Of a DNA stretch of 64,000 nucleotides, positions 1 to 7,957 are shown in pieces. The position numbers and the translations under genes were made by a program. The DNA is from Sedimenticola_A sp040506425 (GTDB taxonomy: Bacteria; Pseudomonadota; Gammaproteobacteria; Chromatiales; Chromatiaceae). Numbering within the stretch: position 1 is the first letter of the stretch; every line of letters starts with the position of its first letter. The stretch spans positions 3,286,001 to 3,350,000 of the forward strand of contig OZ245051.1 of the NCBI GenBank assembly GCA_965224515.1, written 5' to 3'. Under the pieces are notes generated by a model that was not told where the DNA came from, did not search any database, and saw nothing but the letters and a program-made list of their open reading frames with translations.

Positions 1-1652
1 AACTGGGTACGACGCTCTGCATTACCGTAGGCGCCCTCCTTCTCAGCCCACATGGCAGTAGGCAGGATCAGGTCAGCCGCCTGGGCCGAAACTGTCGGAT
101 AGGGATCGGAGACGGTGATGAAGTTCTCCTCCTTGCGCCAACCCGGCAGAGACTCCTCATTCATGTTCGCCGCAGCCTGCATGTTGTTGTTACACATCAC
201 CCAGAAGCAGTTCATCTTGCCGTCTTTGAGGGCACGATGCATGGCAACCGCATGGATCAGGGTCTTGCCCATCTTCGGATCCTTGGCGCGGGGGATGGTA
301 CCTGCGGGCAGCTGCCACTTCTTCTCGGCAAATGCGCAGTGTGCATCCTTCGCCACCACAAGATCTGCAGGCAGGCGGTGGGTAAAGGTACCTACCTCAC
401 GTGCGGTACCGCATGCGGAGGGCTGACCGGTCAGGGAGAATGGGCTGTTGCCAGGCTCCGAGATCTTACCCGTCAGCAGGTGGATGTTGTAGACCAGGCC
501 GTTCATCCAGACACCACGGGTGTGCTGGTTCATACCCATGGTCCAGTACGAGGTTACCTTCTTGTTGGGATCGGCATAGACCTTGGCCAGGCGCTCCAGG
601 TTCTTCTTGGGCACGCCGGACAGTTCGCTGGCTTTTTCAAGAGTATAGGATGAGACAGCCTTTGCGTACTCTTCGAAGCTGACCTTGTTGAACTTGCCGA
701 CATTGGGGTTCTTCGCAGCCTTCTGAGCAGGATGATCACTGCGCAGACCGTAACCAATATCAGTAGTCGTGATATTGAAGTTAACGTGCTTGTCGATAAA
801 CGACTGGTCATAGGCCTTGTTCTGAATGATGTAGTTGGCGATGTAGTTGGCTATCGCCAGATCAGTCTGAGGATGGAAAACCATACCGTTGTCTGCAAGC
901 TCGTAGCAGCGATGCTCGTAGGTAGAGAGTACGTGAACTTCGCAGCCCTCTTTAGTGAGGCGGGTATCGGTAAGGCGGGACCAGAGAATCGGGTGCATCT
1001 CCGCCATGTTGGCGCCCCAGAGCACAAATACATCAGCATGCTCAAGGTCGTCATAGCAACCCATGGGCTCATCGATACCGAAACCGCGCATGAACGCGCC
1101 TACCGCAGAAGCCATACAGTGGCGAGCGTTTGGATCGAGACTATTTGAGCGGAAACCGGCTTTGAGCAGTTTGGCGGCTGCATAGCCTTCCCAAACGGTC
1201 CACTGACCGGAGCCGAACATGCCGACACCCTTGGGTCCCTTGGCCTTGCGTGCTGCAACCCATTTTTCGGCCATGATCTTGAACGCCTCGTCCCATGAGA
1301 TGGGCTCGAAGTTACCGTTCTTGTCATACTTGCCGTTTGTCTTACGAAGCAGAGGCTGGGTCAGGCGGTCCTTTCCGTACATGATTTTGGGCAGGAAGTA
1401 GCCCTTGATACAGTTGAGACCCTTGTTCACCGGCGCATCAGGATCACCCTGGCTCGCCATCATTTTGCCATCTTTTACACCGACCAGGACAGAACAGCCG
1501 GTACCGCAGAAACGGCAGGCTATCTTGTCCCAGCGCAGATCATCAGCTTCTGCCGCGTTGGCTATCTTGATGCCCGGTAGAGTGACGCCTGCGGCGGCAG
1601 CTGCTGCTGCGACCGCATTGCTCTTTACAAAGTCACGCCTTGTTAGTTTCAC
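1..1652 (-). CDS. napA: Periplasmic nitrate reductase catalytic subunit NapA (partial, C-terminus beyond window)
   Basis: Catalytic molybdoenzyme that reduces nitrate to nitrite in the periplasm. The 550 visible codons start at GTG 1652, which overlaps the napD stop as GTGA; a GGAGGT ribosome site lies just upstream. The N-terminus MKLTRRDFVK followed by an alanine run is a twin-arginine signal. Residues near 45-55 read CRFCGTGC, and a fourth cysteine follows in GLNCIKGY; together these bind the [4Fe-4S] cluster. NARHCMASAV supplies the expected cysteine ligand to molybdenum. NapA proteins are usually about 830 residues, so roughly 280 C-terminal residues lie off the left edge. It is last of the visible napF-napD-napA series. 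Family assignment is firm; any further nap genes cannot be seen. Confidence 0.96.
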   Translation of the reverse strand, partial: MKLTRRDFVKSNAVAAAAAAAGVTLPGIKIANAAEADDLRWDKIACRFCGTGCSVLVGVKDGKMMASQGDPDAPVNKGLNCIKGYFLPKIMYGKDRLTQPLLRKTNGKYDKNGNFEPISWDEAFKIMAEKWVAARKAKGPKGVGMFGSGQWTVWEGYAAAKLLKAGFRSNSLDPNARHCMASAVGAFMRGFGIDEPMGCYDDLEHADVFVLWGANMAEMHPILWSRLTDTRLTKEGCEVHVLSTYEHRCYELADNGMVFHPQTDLAIANYIANYIIQNKAYDQSFIDKHVNFNITTTDIGYGLRSDHPAQKAAKNPNVGKFNKVSFEEYAKAVSSYTLEKASELSGVPKKNLERLAKVYADPNKKVTSYWTMGMNQHTRGVWMNGLVYNIHLLTGKISEPGNSPFSLTGQPSACGTAREVGTFTHRLPADLVVAKDAHCAFAEKKWQLPAGTIPRAKDPKMGKTLIHAVAMHRALKDGKMNCFWVMCNNNMQAAANMNEESLPGWRKEENFITVSDPYPTVSAQAADLILPTAMWAEKEGAYGNAERRTQ

Positions 1653-1906
1653 TGGATTACCTCCTCAATATCGGTATCTTCACCGTTATAGTGATAAATC
1701 ATGACGGTGCTTATCACACCACTCACATCACTAAATTTCGCCATGATGTCGGCCAGCCTGTCGTCCTCGCTGCCCTCCAAAGTGACAATGAGTTTTCCGA
1801 CATCCTGTCCGCCATGGACCTCAACGCCGGAAAACTCTTCCAAACTTGCAGAAACCCTTACTGCATTTTCAGGTTTCGCATGTACGATTGCGCTACATAC
1901 ATTCAT
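1649..1906 (-). CDS. napD: NapD, chaperone for the NapA Tat signal peptide
   Basis: Small cytoplasmic protein (85 residues from ATG 1906) that in this family binds the NapA twin-arginine leader and delays export until cofactor loading. It begins MNVCSAIVHAKPE and contains GVEVHGGQDVGKLIV and GVISTVMIYHYN, matching the NapD fold and the usual 80-90 residue length. A longer reading would begin at TTG 1936, but ATG 1906 has a G-rich ribosome site (AAAGGGGG) about 10 bases upstream and fits family length better. It lies 16 bases after the napF stop and overlaps napA by four bases, indicating translational coupling. Confidence 0.92.
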   Translation of the reverse strand: MNVCSAIVHAKPENAVRVSASLEEFSGVEVHGGQDVGKLIVTLEGSEDDRLADIMAKFSDVSGVISTVMIYHYNGEDTDIEEVIQ

Positions 1907-1922
1907 TTCTACAAAGCCCCCT

Positions 1923-2435
1923 TTACACGGTTTCAACGTGCGAATAGTTATTGGAAATTTCTACTGCTTTTACTGGACAAACAGAAAGGCATTCGCCACA
2001 ACCGGTACAACGATCAGGGTCGATCACCGGCTGGGCTTTGCCCCCAACCTGGAGAGAAAAACGGATTGCCCGCTTGTCACATACATCACCGCAGGATCGA
2101 CACATAACGGCATTGAGTGACAGGCAGGAATCGAGTATTGATGCTTTGATATCCCATGGAGTGGCCTCTTTGCTTGACCTGAAAAGGGCTTCAGGCTCGC
2201 AGGCTGCCACACAGTCGCTGCAAAAGTCGCAGCCACCATGGGAGAACTCCATCTGGGGAAAACCGCCTTGCCCTTTGACGATAAGTCCGTCGATACAAGC
2301 AGTGATGCACTTGTCACATCGGGTGCACCTGGAAACGAACTCATCATCCTGGACAGCCCAGGGAGGTCTGTTGGGTGTTTTGCGCCCAGACAGGTCACCT
2401 CTGAGAAACTGTTTTCGACTGATTGAAGTGTGCAC
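1923..2435 (-). CDS. napF: NapF, ferredoxin-type protein of the nap operon
   Basis: Cytoplasmic iron-sulfur protein thought to assist NapA maturation or electron supply. Cysteine groups CTRCDKCITAC, CDFCSDCVAAC and CTGCGECLSVC are [4Fe-4S] motifs, and a further cysteine set (CLS...CRSCGDVC) lies between the second and third. Two starts are possible. ATG 2453 gives 176 residues but has no ribosome site and sits at the predicted transcription start. GTG 2435 gives 170 residues (VHTSISRKQFLRG), has TCAGGAG eight bases upstream and aligns with the known NapF N-terminus. GTG is preferred. It is first of napFDA. Confidence 0.9.
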   Translation of the reverse strand: MHTSISRKQFLRGDLSGRKTPNRPPWAVQDDEFVSRCTRCDKCITACIDGLIVKGQGGFPQMEFSHGGCDFCSDCVAACEPEALFRSSKEATPWDIKASILDSCLSLNAVMCRSCGDVCDKRAIRFSLQVGGKAQPVIDPDRCTGCGECLSVCPVKAVEISNNYSHVETV

Positions 2436-2461
2436 GGCAACTGCTCCTGACATAGGGGAAA

Positions 2462-2503
2462 ATTATCCGCCTACAGGGATCAAAAACCATTGACTTCAAT
2501 CAA
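2462..2503 (-). promoter_or_regulatory. Candidate FNR-dependent class II promoter of napFDA
   Basis: On the minus strand TTGATTGAAGTCAA (2503-2490) matches the FNR/Anr consensus TTGAT-N4-ATCAA with one mismatch. GATAAT (2467-2462) is a good -10 hexamer and predicts transcription from about 2455. The centre of the FNR box (2496.5) then falls at -41.5, the standard position for class II FNR activation. This makes ATG 2453 almost leaderless and supports GTG 2435 as the napF start. Motifs are read directly; FNR control is inferred. Confidence 0.72.
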
Positions 2504-2577
2504 AAACGAAATTCTAACTTACTGATATAACAAGAAAAGACTGGGTATAACGCATTTCAGAACACCCTATTTGTGGG

Positions 2578-2593
2578 TACCTATATATTGGTA
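2578..2593. promoter_or_regulatory. 7-2-7 NarL/NarP-type palindrome
   Basis: TACCTATATATTGGTA is a heptamer TACCTAT, two bases, and ATTGGTA. Both halves fit the TACYNMT heptamer in the inverted 7-2-7 arrangement recognised by NarL and NarP. It lies about 130 bp upstream of the predicted napF transcription start. The narX/narL-like genes in this window could provide the regulator. Confidence 0.6.
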
Positions 2594-2631
2594 TTTTTGC
2601 CAGTTTAAAAATGGCGTTTCCACCACTTTTC

Positions 2632-2649
2632 ATAGTGGAATACCACTAT
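2632..2649. promoter_or_regulatory. Palindrome upstream of nap (possible second operator)
   Basis: ATAGTGG-AATA-CCACTAT has two perfect 7-base arms around a 4-base centre. TACCACT (2641-2647) within it also fits a single NarL heptamer. The regulator is not identified. Confidence 0.45.
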
Positions 2650-2815
2650 ATTTAATGCGCTATAGCCGTTTGGCCTTGATATTGATTAGTTATCACTCGA
2701 TTGTCAGCTTGGCGAGGGAGATACCCACAAAGGAATAGATTTTTCAGCCGACATTAACGGATAGAGATGAATAGTCACGTTATTCTCAATATTGAGATAA
2801 CAGTTCGTATCTGAC

Positions 2816-4159
2816 TCAGGCTTCAGCAGGGGACTCATCCGCAGAAGCAGGAAATTTTATCCTGACGCTGAGGCCACCCAGAGCGGCTGAGCGGGAAAAT
2901 GAGATCTCAGCATCATACAGTTTGACGATATCCCCTACGATAGCCAGACCAAGCCCGTGGCCTTCAACCGTTTCGTCAAGCCGGGTGCCCCGGTTGAACA
3001 GCCTGGAGATATCCTGATCCTCCAGACCGACTCCGTCATCTTCAATTTCCAGGGTAACAGCTGTCCCGGCGATAACTGTACAGGTGACCCTGGAGGAGGC
3101 CCATTTACATGCATTGTCGAGCAGGTTGCCAACCAGTTCCAACAGATCCTCCCGATCACCAAAGGGTGTCACCCCGGGATCGATCCGGTAGCTGAGATCG
3201 AGTTCCCTCTCCCGGTAAACCTGTCTCAGCACATTCACCAGATCCGGGATCTCGCTATGGGGATTGAAGCGAACCCCAGACAATCCATTGCCGGCCAAAC
3301 GTGCCCGTTTAAGCTCTCTCTCCATCAACTGGCGGATCCGACCCACCTGGTTTCGTGCCTGGTCCAGGTCAAAGTCATCGTCGTCAGGGGTGTCCAGGCT
3401 GTGGGTAAGAATATTCAGAGGCCCCTTCAGCGCATGTGCCAGATTGCCCATTGCATTGCGTGAGCGCTGGAGTCGCTGATTTAGAAGCCGTAACAGGTGA
3501 TTGAACTCACTGATGAGCGGAAGAACCTCTGTGGGCACATCTTCCGAAAGACGCACTGTGCGTCCCTCCTCCAGACGACGGACATCATCCCCCACCTTCT
3601 CCAGCGATCTGAAAGAGCGACGGATGACGACGCTCTGAATGAGCAGCAGACCGATAAAACCTACCCCGGCCAACAGTGCAAACCACTGTATAAAACGCTC
3701 ACGCTCCTGCTCCAGGGGCGTCAGATCCTCGGCAACAGCCAGGGTAAACTCACGTCCGGACTTCTTGAACCCCTTCAGCAGGAGCAGCAGACGCTGTCCT
3801 GAAGGGCCACTCGCCTGCAACTGCACCGTCTCCCCAGTGGCAACCAGGGGGAACTCCAGGGTGTGATCCCAGAGCGAACGAGAGGATACGAGGCTGTCGT
3901 CGGCAAAGCGTATAACGTAGTAATGGCCGGAGAAAGGACGCGTGTATCGCTGGTCGATACGCCGCCACGACAAGGCGGATGTATCCGGATCAACAGTCAT
4001 CGCACCAAGGAGGCTCTCAGCGTTATGTTCAAGCCTTGATGCGATGAAGTTTTCCGTCAGTGAGCGCAGTGACTGGTTGCCGATAAACCACAGCGTAATG
4101 GAAAGGAGAACAAGACTGAGTGCCAGGCCGAACTGAAGTCGGCGCTCAAGAGACCTCAT
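2816..4159 (-). CDS. Membrane sensor histidine kinase (PhoQ/QseC-like) of the cytochrome operon
   Basis: Inner-membrane two-component sensor of 447 residues. TM1 is near residues 9-30 and TM2 near 160-178, enclosing a periplasmic sensor of about 125 residues. A HAMP-like linker follows, then a divergent H-box GNLAHALKGPLNIL with the likely phosphorylated His near 242, an N-box (NLLDNACKWA), DDGVGL and a GHGLGLAIV G-box. Its start overlaps the upstream response regulator stop by four bases (ATGA), so the two are co-translated partners. It closes the operon of SHP/DHC cytochromes and PepSY protein. The signal it senses is unknown; a redox or nitrogen-oxide cue is only inferred from context. Confidence 0.88.
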   Translation of the reverse strand: MRSLERRLQFGLALSLVLLSITLWFIGNQSLRSLTENFIASRLEHNAESLLGAMTVDPDTSALSWRRIDQRYTRPFSGHYYVIRFADDSLVSSRSLWDHTLEFPLVATGETVQLQASGPSGQRLLLLLKGFKKSGREFTLAVAEDLTPLEQERERFIQWFALLAGVGFIGLLLIQSVVIRRSFRSLEKVGDDVRRLEEGRTVRLSEDVPTEVLPLISEFNHLLRLLNQRLQRSRNAMGNLAHALKGPLNILTHSLDTPDDDDFDLDQARNQVGRIRQLMERELKRARLAGNGLSGVRFNPHSEIPDLVNVLRQVYRERELDLSYRIDPGVTPFGDREDLLELVGNLLDNACKWASSRVTCTVIAGTAVTLEIEDDGVGLEDQDISRLFNRGTRLDETVEGHGLGLAIVGDIVKLYDAEISFSRSAALGGLSVRIKFPASADESPAEA

Positions 4160-4824
4160 CCTTTCTCACCGACAAACAGGTAGCCCTGGCCACGCCGGGT
4201 GAGAATCCTGTCTGCTCCCAACTTCTCTCTAAGGCGACGCACATAAACCTCTATCAGGTTACTGTCACGGTCAAAGTCCTGTTCATAGACATGCTCCGTC
4301 AGGCGTGTCTTGGAGAGGATTTTTCCCGGGTGAAGCATAAAATAGCGCAACAGGCGGAACTCAGTGCCTGTCAGTTCAACAGATTCACCGCTAGAGAGGC
4401 TGACCAGTTGCCGCTCTTCATCCAGTGTGAGTTCACCGCTTTTGAGCATATCGCCAGGCTTATCATGACTGCGCCTGATGAGGGCCTGTATCCGCACCAC
4501 CAGTTCCTCCACGTGAAACGGCTTGCCCAGGTAATCATCGGCACCGGCCTTGAAGCCATCCACTCGCTCGTGCCAGGCATCCCTTGCGGTCAAAACAATC
4601 ACCGGTACGGCATTTCCTTTATCACGCCAATTGCGCAACACCTCCAGTCCGGGACGCCCGGGCAGCCCCAGGTCGAGGACGACCAGGTCATATGGCTCCT
4701 GCTCACCCATATATTCAGCATCAACTCCGTTGTCTGCCCTGTCCACGGCAAACCCCTGCTGTTCAAGGTCCTTTTTCAGGGCTTGAGCCGACAGCTCATC
4801 ATCTTCCACCAGCAACAACCGCAC
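4156..4824 (-). CDS. OmpR/PhoB-family response regulator
   Basis: Two-domain regulator of 222 residues. The receiver domain (1-115) has acidic EDDE near the N-terminus, phospho-acceptor Asp in DLVVLDLGLPG and Lys in LGKPF. The C-terminal winged-helix domain (130-220) includes ELTGTEFRLLRYF and VYVRRLREKLG, typical of OmpR-type DNA binding. The start codon is GTG 4824, three bases after the PepSY gene stop, and its end overlaps the kinase gene. It probably controls this cytochrome operon or related respiratory genes. It resembles PhoP/QseB proteins that are often found with PepSY proteins. Confidence 0.92.
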   Translation of the reverse strand: MRLLLVEDDELSAQALKKDLEQQGFAVDRADNGVDAEYMGEQEPYDLVVLDLGLPGRPGLEVLRNWRDKGNAVPVIVLTARDAWHERVDGFKAGADDYLGKPFHVEELVVRIQALIRRSHDKPGDMLKSGELTLDEERQLVSLSSGESVELTGTEFRLLRYFMLHPGKILSKTRLTEHVYEQDFDRDSNLIEVYVRRLREKLGADRILTRRGQGYLFVGEKG

Positions 4825-4827
4825 TGA

Positions 4828-5133
4828 TCAATCCTCTTCGTGTGACTCGATAATTTCGCCGGTCCGGGCATTGATCTCCATTTCCCATACCCTGCCATCA
4901 TCGCCAAGCATCTCTATCTCGTAGATCATAATGCCATCATCACGCTCAAGTTCCACTTCAAGAATAGCCCCAGGGCGCTGACTGGTCACCAGTGACAGTA
5001 TCTCCTGCAGGGGCTTTATCCTGCCCTCTTCCACAAGGCGTCGAGATTCCAAGTGATCGTCATCATCACCCATCACGACACCTGAAAGGCCGACAATTGA
5101 AAGCAGAGCGATAAGATAAAATACCTTATGCAT
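4828..5133 (-). CDS. Exported PepSY-domain protein
   Basis: Small exported protein (101 residues from ATG 5133; a longer non-ATG start at 5184 is less likely). A hydrophobic signal (MHKVFYLIALLSIVGLSG) is followed by MGDDDDHLES, then a PepSY-like domain with ILSLVTSQRPGAILEVELE, IYEIEMLGDDG and EINARTGEI. PepSY proteins act in the periplasm and often sit beside PhoP/Q-like regulators, as here. The acidic DDDDH cluster after the signal recurs in the diheme cytochrome gene of the same operon. Function is not known in detail; a regulatory or metal/heme-related periplasmic role is inferred. Confidence 0.83.
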   Translation of the reverse strand: MHKVFYLIALLSIVGLSGVVMGDDDDHLESRRLVEEGRIKPLQEILSLVTSQRPGAILEVELERDDGIMIYEIEMLGDDGRVWEMEINARTGEIIESHEED

Positions 5134-5234
5134 GTCAGGGCCTGTTAACACTAATTCGATTGACCCTGCTGGGTTCTTTTCCAAAAGGCCTTATCAGCCC
5201 GGTTTGTGGCGCCAGGACTTTGAGATCAGATGCT

Positions 5235-6026
5235 TCAATCATCGTCATCGTAATACCGCTCTTTACGTTCTCTTTTATAACCCTTGAGTGAACCGGACTT
5301 ACTGGTCCTGTTCCTCTTTGATTTCCAAATTCGCTCCGCCTCGTGCTCATCACCGCTGCGATGGCACTCAACGCAGTTTTCGTATTCACGGATACCCTCT
5401 TCCAGGTGCTCTCTGCGGACATTCGATTTCGAATGCTCATGGCAACTGTAGCAAGTGTAGTTGGAGTAATCATTTTCAACGTGGCAGCTTTCACAATTTG
5501 CATCGTGATGTCGATCAAACCTGAAATACTCGTTGTGATCAAATGTAGCAGGCGTCCACTCTTTCTGAGTATGACACTCCTTGCAGTTACCCTTGATCTT
5601 GCGATGCAGGGAATCCCCTGGATTACGATGACAGCTGTCGCACTCCTGCTGCAGTACATCATCAAGAAGATTATGCGAGAACCGGCTGATCGGCCTGAAC
5701 GACTTCACACCCTTGTGATCACTGTGACAAGCAACACAATCCTCTTCATTGAGCTTCTGATGAAAAGCCACGTTTTTGCTCTCCCTTCCGACAGGAAACC
5801 CGGTAGTGGTTTTCAAACCGATCTCTTCGACCTTGTGGCATGCGATACATTTTTCCGGGGTACTGCCTATGAAAGGTGTGTGGCAGGCAAAGCAATCCGT
5901 TGTCAGTTCAGCATGTGCGCTGATGAGCGCACCCGGGCTAATCATCAGGTGGGGCATGAATATGGCCAAAAGAACCAGGGCTGCAAGATTGACCGAGACG
6001 ATAATTGTGACAGGCTTCAGTTTCAT
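5235..6026 (-). CDS. Membrane-anchored octaheme c-type cytochrome
   Basis: Electron-transfer protein of 263 residues with eight CXXCH heme-binding motifs, in order CFACH, CIACH, CVACH, CDSCH, CKECH, CESCH, CYSCH and CVECH. A single N-terminal hydrophobic segment (about residues 5-25) works as uncleaved anchor or signal, placing the hemes in the periplasm. The ATG at 6026 overlaps the preceding membrane-protein stop as ATGA; an in-frame ATG at 6032 is the alternative. The C-terminus is basic and then ends YYDDDD. Spacing resembles cytochrome c7/class III modules rather than NrfA or hydroxylamine oxidoreductase. It probably carries electrons between the neighbouring reductase/b-type cytochrome and the SHP/DHC pair. 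Confidence 0.88.
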   Translation of the reverse strand: MKLKPVTIIVSVNLAALVLLAIFMPHLMISPGALISAHAELTTDCFACHTPFIGSTPEKCIACHKVEEIGLKTTTGFPVGRESKNVAFHQKLNEEDCVACHSDHKGVKSFRPISRFSHNLLDDVLQQECDSCHRNPGDSLHRKIKGNCKECHTQKEWTPATFDHNEYFRFDRHHDANCESCHVENDYSNYTCYSCHEHSKSNVRREHLEEGIREYENCVECHRSGDEHEAERIWKSKRNRTSKSGSLKGYKRERKERYYDDDD

Positions 6027-6601
6027 TTCCATTGCCAGAAAAGTGTAATACTCAGAATGTGGGCTATCCCAAGAACGGCAAAGGCCAGTGTGATCGGGAG
6101 GTGGATAACACGCCATCTCTTCATCAGGTCAAAGGTTGTCGCATCCCAAAACAGCTGTTTCTCAATCTCGCCGTCAGACAATCCCTGTTGAGAATAAAAC
6201 TGCTTCCTCTCCGCCATGTGGCGGCGTGAACGGTCCAGCAGGTACTTTCCCGTCATTCCACTGATGACATTGATCATCATGGCAATCAGGGCCAGCCAGG
6301 GCAGAATCGAGTAGACGTGAATACCCGCGTGCAGCAGCATCATGAGGGCACCTGTCCAGGCCAGGGTCTCATGAAGTGCAAGCAGCGTTTTGGGTCTGCC
6401 GAAACTGATCACCTTGCGTTTGCGCATGGAGTAAAAAAAGGAGAGCAGGATCAGAACAGTGCCAGGTATGCCAAGCCAGCGCCCTATCCAGCCCAGACCG
6501 AAATGATGCAGCAGGGCATCCGCAATGACGGCAGCCAGTATCAGCGACCCGAACATCACCAGAAACGGGGTGATCTCTTTACGTATGAGTGAACTTTCCA
6601 T
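6023..6601 (-). CDS. Cytochrome-b-like integral membrane protein
   Basis: 192-residue inner-membrane protein with about four to five hydrophobic segments (roughly 12-30, 42-58, 78-96, 98-115 and 165-185). Histidines in the helices (ALHETLAWTG, LLHAGIHVYS, VIHLPITLAF, GIAHIL) could bind b-type heme, as in short ferric-reductase-like or b561-like proteins. It lies directly after the flavin/2Fe-2S oxidoreductase gene and overlaps the octaheme cytochrome gene by four bases. A route from NAD(P)H through the reductase and this b-type protein to the periplasmic cytochromes is plausible. Heme binding is inferred from the histidines, not proven. Confidence 0.75.
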   Translation of the reverse strand: MESSLIRKEITPFLVMFGSLILAAVIADALLHHFGLGWIGRWLGIPGTVLILLSFFYSMRKRKVISFGRPKTLLALHETLAWTGALMMLLHAGIHVYSILPWLALIAMMINVISGMTGKYLLDRSRRHMAERKQFYSQQGLSDGEIEKQLFWDATTFDLMKRWRVIHLPITLAFAVLGIAHILSITLFWQWK

Positions 6602-6610
6602 GGAGTACTC

Positions 6611-7888
6611 CTAGGCGTCCAGAACGAGATTTTGATTCGGCCTGGAAACACACAGCAGACATTGCCCCTGTTGGATATCGGCATCAGGCTCCAGGTTATA
6701 ATCAACCTCCCCGCTTGTCACTGCGGTCGAGCAGGAACCACAACTGCCTGCCCTGCAACCTGATTCAACCTCGATCCCGTTATCCTCTGCAAACTCGAGC
6801 AGCGAGTCGCTGCCGGGGTCCCAGGTCAGGCTTTTCCCCGACCTGGCGAAAGTGACGCTGACAGGTTGCTGCTGCTCATGTTCCGTGACCACTCTCCTGC
6901 CCCTGGTCAATGTTGCAGGGCCAAAGGACTCGTAATGGATATCTCCCGCATCAACACCCCACTTCTCCAGGCCGGGCACCATGCTCTCCATCATTGCCCT
7001 GGGGCCGCAGATGTAGAACTGGTAGCGCTCAAGCCTGAGGGTTGTGCGCAGGAGTGCCATATCGACATGGCCCTGGTGGTGATAATCGACCCCCTCACGG
7101 TCACTGCCATCCGGCGCGCTGTAGCAGATGTGCAGATGGAAGTTCTTATGGCGCCCGGCGAGTGCCTGAAGCTCTTCTTTCATAATCTGCTCGGAGCCGT
7201 TACGAACACCATAATAGAGCCAGATCTCGCGCTGCATTCCTGCTTCAAGAACAGTTTTCAAAATGCTCAACATGGGGGTTATGCCGATGCCGCCGCCAAC
7301 CAGAACCATGGGCAGAGGCTCATCCATAACCAGGTGAAAATGACCGGATGGTGCCCTGACAGAAAGATGGCTGCCCTCGTGCACATGGTCATGAAAATAG
7401 CTGGACGAAAATCCGGCAGGGAGTTCCGGGTTGTCCTTAGGCGACGCTACCCTTTTGATCGACACCCTGTAGTATTCGCTTCGGGGTAAATCAGAGAGTG
7501 AATAACAGCGGACAACATCTCTTGCCTGCCCGCTCAGGGGATCATCAATAGCCAGCTTGAAAGTCAGAAACTGTCCGGGCCTGAACCCAGGCAATGGTTC
7601 CCCGTCTGTAGGCACCAGGTAAAAGGAGCATATCGACCGGCTCTCATCCTCATACTCCTTGCGCTTGACCACAAACTCCCTGTATCCCTCCCAGGCGGAT
7701 CTCGGTGCTTCCTGGTCAGAGGGCGTGGAGACAGGGTCATCGAACATCCGTCCCTGGGAGGTTTGAATACTCTTTTCGTGCAAGCCGAGGTACTGCTCTC
7801 TCCTGCGGTAGAAACCCAGCAGTAGCAAAGCAATGACCTGCGCCAGAATAGCGCCTATTATGATTAGTGCCAGGGACCCGGTAGTCAT
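6611..7888 (-). CDS. Membrane-anchored FAD/NAD(P)H oxidoreductase with C-terminal 2Fe-2S ferredoxin
   Basis: 425-residue reductase. An N-terminal membrane helix (residues 5-26) anchors it. It is followed by a ferredoxin-reductase FAD domain with RCYSLSDLP near 125 and an NAD(P) domain with LVGGGIGITPML and ICGPRAMM. The plant-type 2Fe-2S domain at the C-terminus has CRAGSCGSC and a fourth cysteine in QCLLC. This architecture resembles the Hcr and flavohemoprotein/vanillate reductase group. It likely takes electrons from NAD(P)H in the cytoplasm and passes them to the adjacent b-type membrane protein. Sequence-specific partner assignment is from operon position. Confidence 0.88.
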   Translation of the reverse strand: MTTGSLALIIIGAILAQVIALLLLGFYRRREQYLGLHEKSIQTSQGRMFDDPVSTPSDQEAPRSAWEGYREFVVKRKEYEDESRSICSFYLVPTDGEPLPGFRPGQFLTFKLAIDDPLSGQARDVVRCYSLSDLPRSEYYRVSIKRVASPKDNPELPAGFSSSYFHDHVHEGSHLSVRAPSGHFHLVMDEPLPMVLVGGGIGITPMLSILKTVLEAGMQREIWLYYGVRNGSEQIMKEELQALAGRHKNFHLHICYSAPDGSDREGVDYHHQGHVDMALLRTTLRLERYQFYICGPRAMMESMVPGLEKWGVDAGDIHYESFGPATLTRGRRVVTEHEQQQPVSVTFARSGKSLTWDPGSDSLLEFAEDNGIEVESGCRAGSCGSCSTAVTSGEVDYNLEPDADIQQGQCLLCVSRPNQNLVLDA

Positions 7889-7957
7889 GGTCTGATCATT
7901 TTCCTTTTCAGGATTTGACAGGGCAAGTCAGCACTTCTTTCACTAAGCCAGGCACCC

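Larger units (their letters stand above)
2454..2815. other. Intergenic region between sensor kinase gene and napF
   Basis: About 360 bases without a gene. It holds the napF promoter, the NarL-type palindrome at 2578 and the palindrome at 2632. A further inverted repeat centred on CTCAATATTGAG (2785-2796, with flanks extending to about 2779-2801) lies just after the sensor kinase stop codon. No U-rich tract follows it, so it could be an operator or a weak terminator. No small ORF stands out. Confidence 0.6.

Noticed and set aside
2674..2690. Possible second FNR box (TTGATATTGATTAG)
   Set aside because: Only one half matches; the second half ATTAG departs from ATCAA, and it is not placed relative to any -10 box.
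5343..6191. Long plus-strand ORF of 282 residues opposite the octaheme cytochrome gene
   Set aside because: Its antisense partner has eight CXXCH motifs, a signal/anchor and a four-base overlap with its neighbour. The plus-strand product shows no recognisable domain and no ribosome site.
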